Made by a program: the position numbers and the translations under genes. Shown piece after piece: positions 60,185-64,000 of a DNA stretch of 64,000 nt (its first letter is position 1; every line of letters starts with the position of its first letter). Location of the stretch: contig NC_003065.3 in the NCBI RefSeq assembly GCF_000092025.1, forward strand, positions 150,234-214,233. Direction: 5' to 3'. The stretch is from Agrobacterium fabrum str. C58. Its GTDB lineage: Bacteria > Pseudomonadota > Alphaproteobacteria > Rhizobiales > Rhizobiaceae. The notes beneath the pieces are model-generated. The model had not been told where the DNA came from. It searched no databases and worked only from the letters and a program-made list of their open reading frames with translations.

Positions 60185-60573
60185 ATGGAGAGTACATTGG
60201 AGTTTCTCACAACCAGGAAGTCTGGACGTGAGATTCACCGGCATTGGCCGGACGAGGTCAAGGCGCAGATCGTTTCGGAAAGCTTGAGACCTGGCGCGCG
60301 ATGGTGAATGAGGGCGCCGAGCGCTATGGATTGCGGGCGAACCGCCTTTCGACTTGGCGAACGATGGCGCGGCAGGGCAAGCTTGTTCTACCTGCACCCG
60401 ATGACCCAGTGGAGTTCGCAGCGTTAGTCATCGATCCACCCGTTGCGGAACCGCTGATCAATAAAACTAGCCGCCCTGAGATCATCGTCGGCGCTGTCAC
60501 CATCCGCCTGGAAGAAGGTGCGTCTGCCGCCCGCATTGCCGCTATTGCGCGTGCCTGCGCGGTTCCGGCATGA
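60185..60573 (+). pseudogene. IS66 TnpA, frameshifted
   Basis: Near full length (about 128 residues in two frames), with the helix-turn-helix VNEGAERYGLRANRLSTW and C-terminal EEGASAARIAAIARACAVPA. A single-base insertion near 60297 splits it and creates a TGA. Confidence 0.78.
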
Positions 60574-60677
60574 TCTTTCCGTCGAACCGCGTACGGATCA
60601 TGGTCGCGACCAAGCCGGTCGACTTCCGTAAAGGTCATGATGGATTGGCGGCATTGGTCAAGAATGAGCTGCGCAAA
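60185..60677 (+). mobile_element. IS66-family remnant (tnpA and start of tnpB)
   Basis: The frame from ATG 60185 reads MESTLEFLTTRKSGREIHRH and IVSESLRPGA, then one extra base near 60297 shifts the rest (ERYGLRANRLSTWRTMARQG onward) to the frame that ends at 60573. tnpB begins at ATG 60570 (MIFPSNRVRIMVATKPVDFR) and stops being TnpB-like at about 60677, where traR sequence begins. tnpC and the right end are missing. Confidence 0.8.
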
Positions 60678-61006
60678 GATGCCGTAATCGGCCGCATGCG
60701 CATAGAAGGCGCGCTCTTCCTTCGACAGCCCCGGCCGTTCCTGCTCCCCGACCATGCGAAGACATGCTTCCTGGATCTTGCGCGTTTGACGACCGGATCG
60801 AGGGCGTCGAATTTCTTGTCGAAATAGGTTGATTGCCACTCGCGGTGATAGTTGGTCACCGCGATGATATGCTTGTGCTGGATGTGAAGGTAGGCAAAAC
60901 CGGTGAAGCCGAAATGCTCGGCGAAGTCCGCGAGCCCGGTCTTCAGGATGCATTCATCGCCCTCGATTGCGGCAAGATCGGTCAACTTGTCCAGCCAGTG
61001 CTGCAT
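60678..61006 (-). pseudogene. truncated second traR copy
   Basis: From ATG 61006 it reads [20 protein letters not shown] and continues close to the intact traR through SRKHVFAW. One base is missing near 60751 (the full copy has CGCCGGACC, here CCCCGACC), shifting the frame, and the other frame continues with [20 protein letters not shown]. All similarity stops at about 60678, the junction with IS66. The DNA-binding domain is absent. It lies at the distal end of the second acc-like module. Confidence 0.85.
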
Positions 61007-61084
61007 TCCATACCCCCATCTGTGATTACAACTATCCTTGTCGTCGCGGTCCGCCTCGACAGTCGGCGACCGGGAGCCCCAAGG

Positions 61085-61713
61085 ACCGGGGCCATGGCGC
61101 GCAACTGATCGCGGAAATCGAGGCCGCGATAGTTGGATTCCAGGTAGGCGTGGCTGAAGTCGATCAGGGCTACGACATCCGGATGATTGACGGCTTTCAC
61201 CGTTGCGGCAACTTCGGCCGGAGTCTGACGATACTGGCCCGGCTCCGTTGTGAAAATATTCTCAAAGGCGATGCGAATACCGTACGCTTTGGCATGCTCG
61301 CCCAATTCGAGCAGCGCTTCGCATTGACGCTCGTCAGCGCCGGCGCGTTGAGCGATCTGATCGGCGCGCAGAAAGCCCGCGTGCTGGACGAGAACGCGGG
61401 CGTCGATGCTGTCGCAAATCTCGACCAGTGCCTTTGCAGCATCGACCTGGTGCCGGCGCGTTGCCGGGTCCATGAAGTTCGAGGACACGAGGCCGTGCAC
61501 GGTATAGCGGAAGGAAAACGTCTCAAGAAGGGTTCTGAGCCGATCGCCACGCTCTTTGACGATGCGGCCACCTGCGATCAGATCGAGGCTGGAAAGGGCG
61601 AGTTCGACCGTGTCGACGCCGATTGCCTCAAGGCGGCGCAGCTCTCTCTCGAGGCTGTCAAGCTCGCCGTCCGTCGATGCCGTATTGAAGCCCGTTGCGA
61701 TAATATTGTTCAT
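61085..61713 (-). pseudogene. sugar-phosphate isomerase/epimerase (TIM barrel), 3'-truncated
   Basis: From ATG 61713 (MNNIIATGFNTASTDGELDS) about 210 residues match AP-endonuclease-2-like sugar isomerases: TVHGLVSSNFMDPATRRHQV, RVLVQHAGFLRADQIAQ and [11 protein letters not shown]. Similarity ends after LRAMAPVLG; the frame then runs on through 60982 in unrelated sequence (toward traR'). The family usually has about 60 more residues. It is 23 bases after the Nudix stop on the same strand. The intact acc operon has a mutarotase-like gene in this position instead. Confidence 0.7.
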
Positions 61714-61736
61714 AATGATTTCCAGTTCTGAGGCGC

Positions 61737-62264
61737 TTAACCCGCTTTGGAGGCGACGGCGGCGGCCCGTTGGATTTCTCGTTCTTCGAGCCTCGCAAAG
61801 AGGCCGCGTAGCTCCGGCTCGCCGACCGCCGATGCCGCCAGACGGGGACTGAACCATTGAAGCTCGCGTTGATGGCGTTCCGGAAAGTCGTCTTCCATCC
61901 GCTGGACATCGAGAAGATGGACCTGGACCATTGCCGGAATGAACTCGCCGTCACCAAGCCTCTTCACGTAGGTGTAATGACCCCAAGCCTTTTTTCGGAC
62001 GCGTCCCCGGACACCAGCCTCCTCCCAGGCTTCCTGGCTTGCGACCTCATGCGGCTTCTTTTTCGCCATTGGCCAACCTTTGGGTATGACCCAGCGCCCG
62101 GTACCCCGGCTGGTAATAAGGAGAACCTCGATTGGGCCTGAACTGTCATCGGTTCGCCGATAGCAAATAGCGGCGTACTGGGTCCTGATTTCGCCGGTCC
62201 AGAGCTTGTCAGCTACCATTGCCAGTCGTGCTAAAGCTGTTTGTCCTGCAGGTTCACCGGGCAT
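61737..62264 (-). CDS. Nudix-family hydrolase (second copy)
   Basis: About 175 aa from ATG 62264 (MPGEPAGQTALARLAMVADK); a start at 62276 or at 62219 (MVADKLWTGEIRTQY) is possible. Nudix region PKGWPMAKKKPHEVASQEAW then EEAGVRGRV; as in the copy at 15048, the first box glutamate is Lys. The relationship is strong in the core (LLITSR.TGRWVIPKGW) but the ends differ, so the copies are diverged paralogues. It seems intact, though flanked by broken genes. Confidence 0.7.
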   Translation of the reverse strand: MPGEPAGQTALARLAMVADKLWTGEIRTQYAAICYRRTDDSSGPIEVLLITSRGTGRWVIPKGWPMAKKKPHEVASQEAWEEAGVRGRVRKKAWGHYTYVKRLGDGEFIPAMVQVHLLDVQRMEDDFPERHQRELQWFSPRLAASAVGEPELRGLFARLEEREIQRAAAVASKAG

Positions 62265-62467
62265 GGCGTGATCCACCCTCGAATTGAGAAAGCGTAGCGG
62301 TCATCCCTGGCGCGGGTGCCGACGCGTTCAACGAACTGAATATTCCTTTCCGATGCAGGATTCCTTCGAAACAAGAACCGCATCCGGCTTTTGAGCGGCG
62401 CCGCGGCCTGTAAAGGCGCTGCGCCACGATTGCGAAGAGGTGTTCAATCAAAGCGCCGGGGCTTCGA

Positions 62468-63245
62468 CTACGCGGCCGCTGAGACCTTTTCGATCAGTGG
62501 GCGCACCTTGCTGAGGAATTCCTCGCTTCCGCACGCAAAACGGAGCTTCGACGAGAGATCGATCCTGTCCCAGTCGATCGTATTGGAGATACCGAGATGG
62601 CCGAGTATCGGCAGTGCCGCCATCACATCCCAGGTCGAATCCCCGAGCGACACGTAGCCGTCGGTCTCGCCCATCACCACTTCGATCATCGACAAGGTCG
62701 CGGCGCCGCAGAACCGGAAGCTGATCTTCAGATCATCCGAAATAAAGCGGCTGAAACCGGTCGAGGCACGCGACATATCAAGCGCTGGCAGCGGCTTGAT
62801 CGGTTGACCGTTCAACCGTGTTGGAACGGTCTTGCCGCCGACCAGAATCAGATCTCGAACAGGTGCATAAATCACGCCGAATGACGGACGACGGTTCTCG
62901 TACAGACCAATCGAGATCGCCCAATTCTGGCCGCCGCGGACGAAGTTGAATGTTCCGTCGATCGGATCGATGACCCACACGCGCCCGGAGGCGCCAGGAA
63001 TCTCGCCACTTTCTTCACCCATGATGCCATCATCGGGGAACGCCTCCCGCAAGCTGCCAATCAGGAATGCCTCAACGTCCTTGTCGGCCTCGGTAACGAG
63101 GTCGAGGTGTCCCTTTGTCTCGACGGGAAGGCTCGACAGGGAACGAAAGTGATCGAGGGCACGCTCGCCGGCTTTGCGGGGCGATCTTCTCGACAATGGC
63201 AGCGGTATCCTGCTCGGCAGACTTTGGCATATTCTGATCAGCCAT
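62468..63245 (-). pseudogene. second accG copy, frameshifted and internally deleted
   Basis: The original start ATG 63245 (MADQNMPKSAEQDTAAIVEK) overlaps the accF' stop exactly as in the intact operon. An extra C in a run near 63180 shifts the frame, after which the rest reads ERALDHFRSLSSLPVETKG to the TAG at 62468. The catalytic motifs are present (MGEESGE, DPIDGTFNFVRG, STWDVMAALPIL). Relative to accG, 14 residues after RASTGFS are missing in frame. A shortened protein could start from ATG 63196, but function is doubtful. Confidence 0.82.
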
Positions 63246-63547
63246 TTGCTTCTTCTTTCAGCCTTGCAACCTGTGCGACATCATCTCCGAGAAACTGGTC
63301 GAGCTCCCCGTCGCGGATTCCCTGGATAACCTGAGCTTCGACATTGATGCCGTACTGCATCAGCTTTTCATGATGTCCGGCTGGCAGGTAGCAGAATGCC
63401 GCGAAGCCCTTGTCTCGAAGCTGGCGCGCCTCGCCGCTGGCGAAGTGGTATATCTCGATGTTCATCGCATCGAGGTCGGCCTGGCGGGCAATAGCGGCAG
63501 GGTCGATCAGCCGGGAATGCATCAGGCCGACAGTCGGAACTTCGGGT
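63238..63547 (-). pseudogene. second accF copy, C-terminal fragment
   Basis: About 102 residues beginning PEVPTVGLMHSRLIDPAAIA match the AccF C-terminus and end ARLKEEANG. The catalytic N-terminal GDPD part is absent; upstream sequence from about 63548 is unrelated and leads to the T-DNA left-border flank. Confidence 0.82.
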
Positions 63548-63760
63548 CCCCGACCTGTACCATTCGGTGAGCAATGGAGAGGGGAGTTGATATCGTCAAC
63601 CGTTCACTTCTAAAGAAATAGCGCCACTCAGCTTCCTCAGCGGCTTTATCCAGCGATTTCCTATTATGTCGGCATAGTTCTCAAGATCGACAGCCTGTCA
63701 CGGTTAAGCGAGAAATGAATAAGAAGGCTGATAATTCGGATCTCTGCGAGGGAGATGATA
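63548..63760. other. junction region, no recognised gene
   Basis: A+T-rich sequence between the broken accF copy and the left-border flank; no frame with start signals. Confidence 0.4.
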
Positions 63761-64000
63761 TTTGATCACAGGCAGCAACGCTCTGTCATCGTTACAATCA
63801 ACATGCTACCCTCCGCGAGATCATCCGTGTTTCAAACCCGGCAGCTTGGTTGCCGTTCTTCCGAATAGCATCGGTAACATGAGCAAAGTCTGCCGCCTTA
63901 CAACGGCTCTCCCGCTGACGCCGTCCCGGACTGATGGGCTGCCTGTATCGAGTGGTGATTTTGTGCCGAGCTGCCGGTCGGGGAGCTGTTGGCTGGCTGG
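63761..64000 (+). other. outer flank of the nopaline-type T-DNA left border
   Basis: From TTTGATCACAGGCAGCAACG through GGTAACATGAGCAAAGTCTG to GGAGCTGTTGGCTGGCTGG this reads like the sequence just outside the left border of pTiT37-type plasmids, widely known from binary vectors. In those, the 25-base border beginning TGGCAGGATATATTG follows immediately. The window appears to end at that point. The match is from memory, without alignment; one base (GCAGCTTGGTTGCC versus GCAGCTTAGTTGCC) differs from what I recall. Confidence 0.8.

Overview
This window is a segment of an Agrobacterium tumour-inducing (Ti) plasmid, most probably nopaline/agrocinopine type. Three things support this: a complete vir regulon in the order virH1-virH2-virF-virK-tzs-virA-virB1..11-virG-virC2C1-virD1..5-virE1..3; an agrocinopine (acc) catabolic operon divergent from an operon carrying the quorum-sensing activator traR; and a right end (about 63,760-64,000) that reads like the DNA just outside the left T-DNA border of nopaline-type plasmids such as pTiT37/pTiC58. 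No virJ lies between virA and virB, tzs and a long (312 aa) virF are present, and VirE2 is 556 aa; all fit nopaline rather than octopine plasmids.

Layout. 1-6,700: conjugation control and opine-linked catabolism. The 3' end of traM (anti-activator) faces an operon running right to left: Na/phosphate cotransporter, sucrose phosphorylase (splA), traR, a small unknown gene and a soluble two-PAS chemoreceptor. 6,700-7,230: divergent control region with strong palindromes. 7,231-15,048: accR and accABCDEFG (repressor, peptide/opine-type ABC importer, phosphodiesterase, sugar-phosphate phosphatase). The operon is extended by a Nudix hydrolase, an aldose-epimerase-like protein and a P-loop kinase gene cut by an IS21-family remnant. 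17,363-24,529: two P450 genes (virH1, virH2), a Tn3-like inverted-repeat remnant with a nested, frameshifted IS110/IS1111 element, virF and virK. 24,600-29,000: decayed accessory DNA (hipA pseudogene, IS66 remnant, hairpins), an exported chorismate-lyase-like protein and a small ORF with a vir-box-like site. 29,029-59,814: tzs, virA, the virB type IV secretion operon, virG, the divergent virC and virD operons, a virE3-like fragment and virE1-E3. 59,815-64,000: IS66 remnant, then a second, inverted and broken accF-accG-Nudix-isomerase-traR module, and finally the left-border flank.

How the genes work together. VirA/VirG sense wound phenolics and switch on the vir operons through vir boxes; candidate boxes are visible before virF, tzs, virA, virB and between virC and virD. 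VirD1/D2 with VirC1/C2 make and deliver the T-strand, VirB1-11 and VirD4 export it, and VirE2, VirE3, VirF and VirD5 are effectors. Tzs makes cytokinin and VirH detoxifies phenolics. The acc genes import and degrade the agrocinopine opines made by the resulting tumour. The same opine signal is expected to raise traR expression and so conjugation, with TraM as the brake.

The most interesting items are the second decayed acc/traR module, the extended acc operon, an exported chorismate-lyase-like gene inside the vir region, the domain and signal architecture of the uncharacterised VirD3, the recent internal duplication in VirD5, and the nested Tn3-like/IS1111 remnant. All family assignments were made by eye from the sequence; no database search was run.
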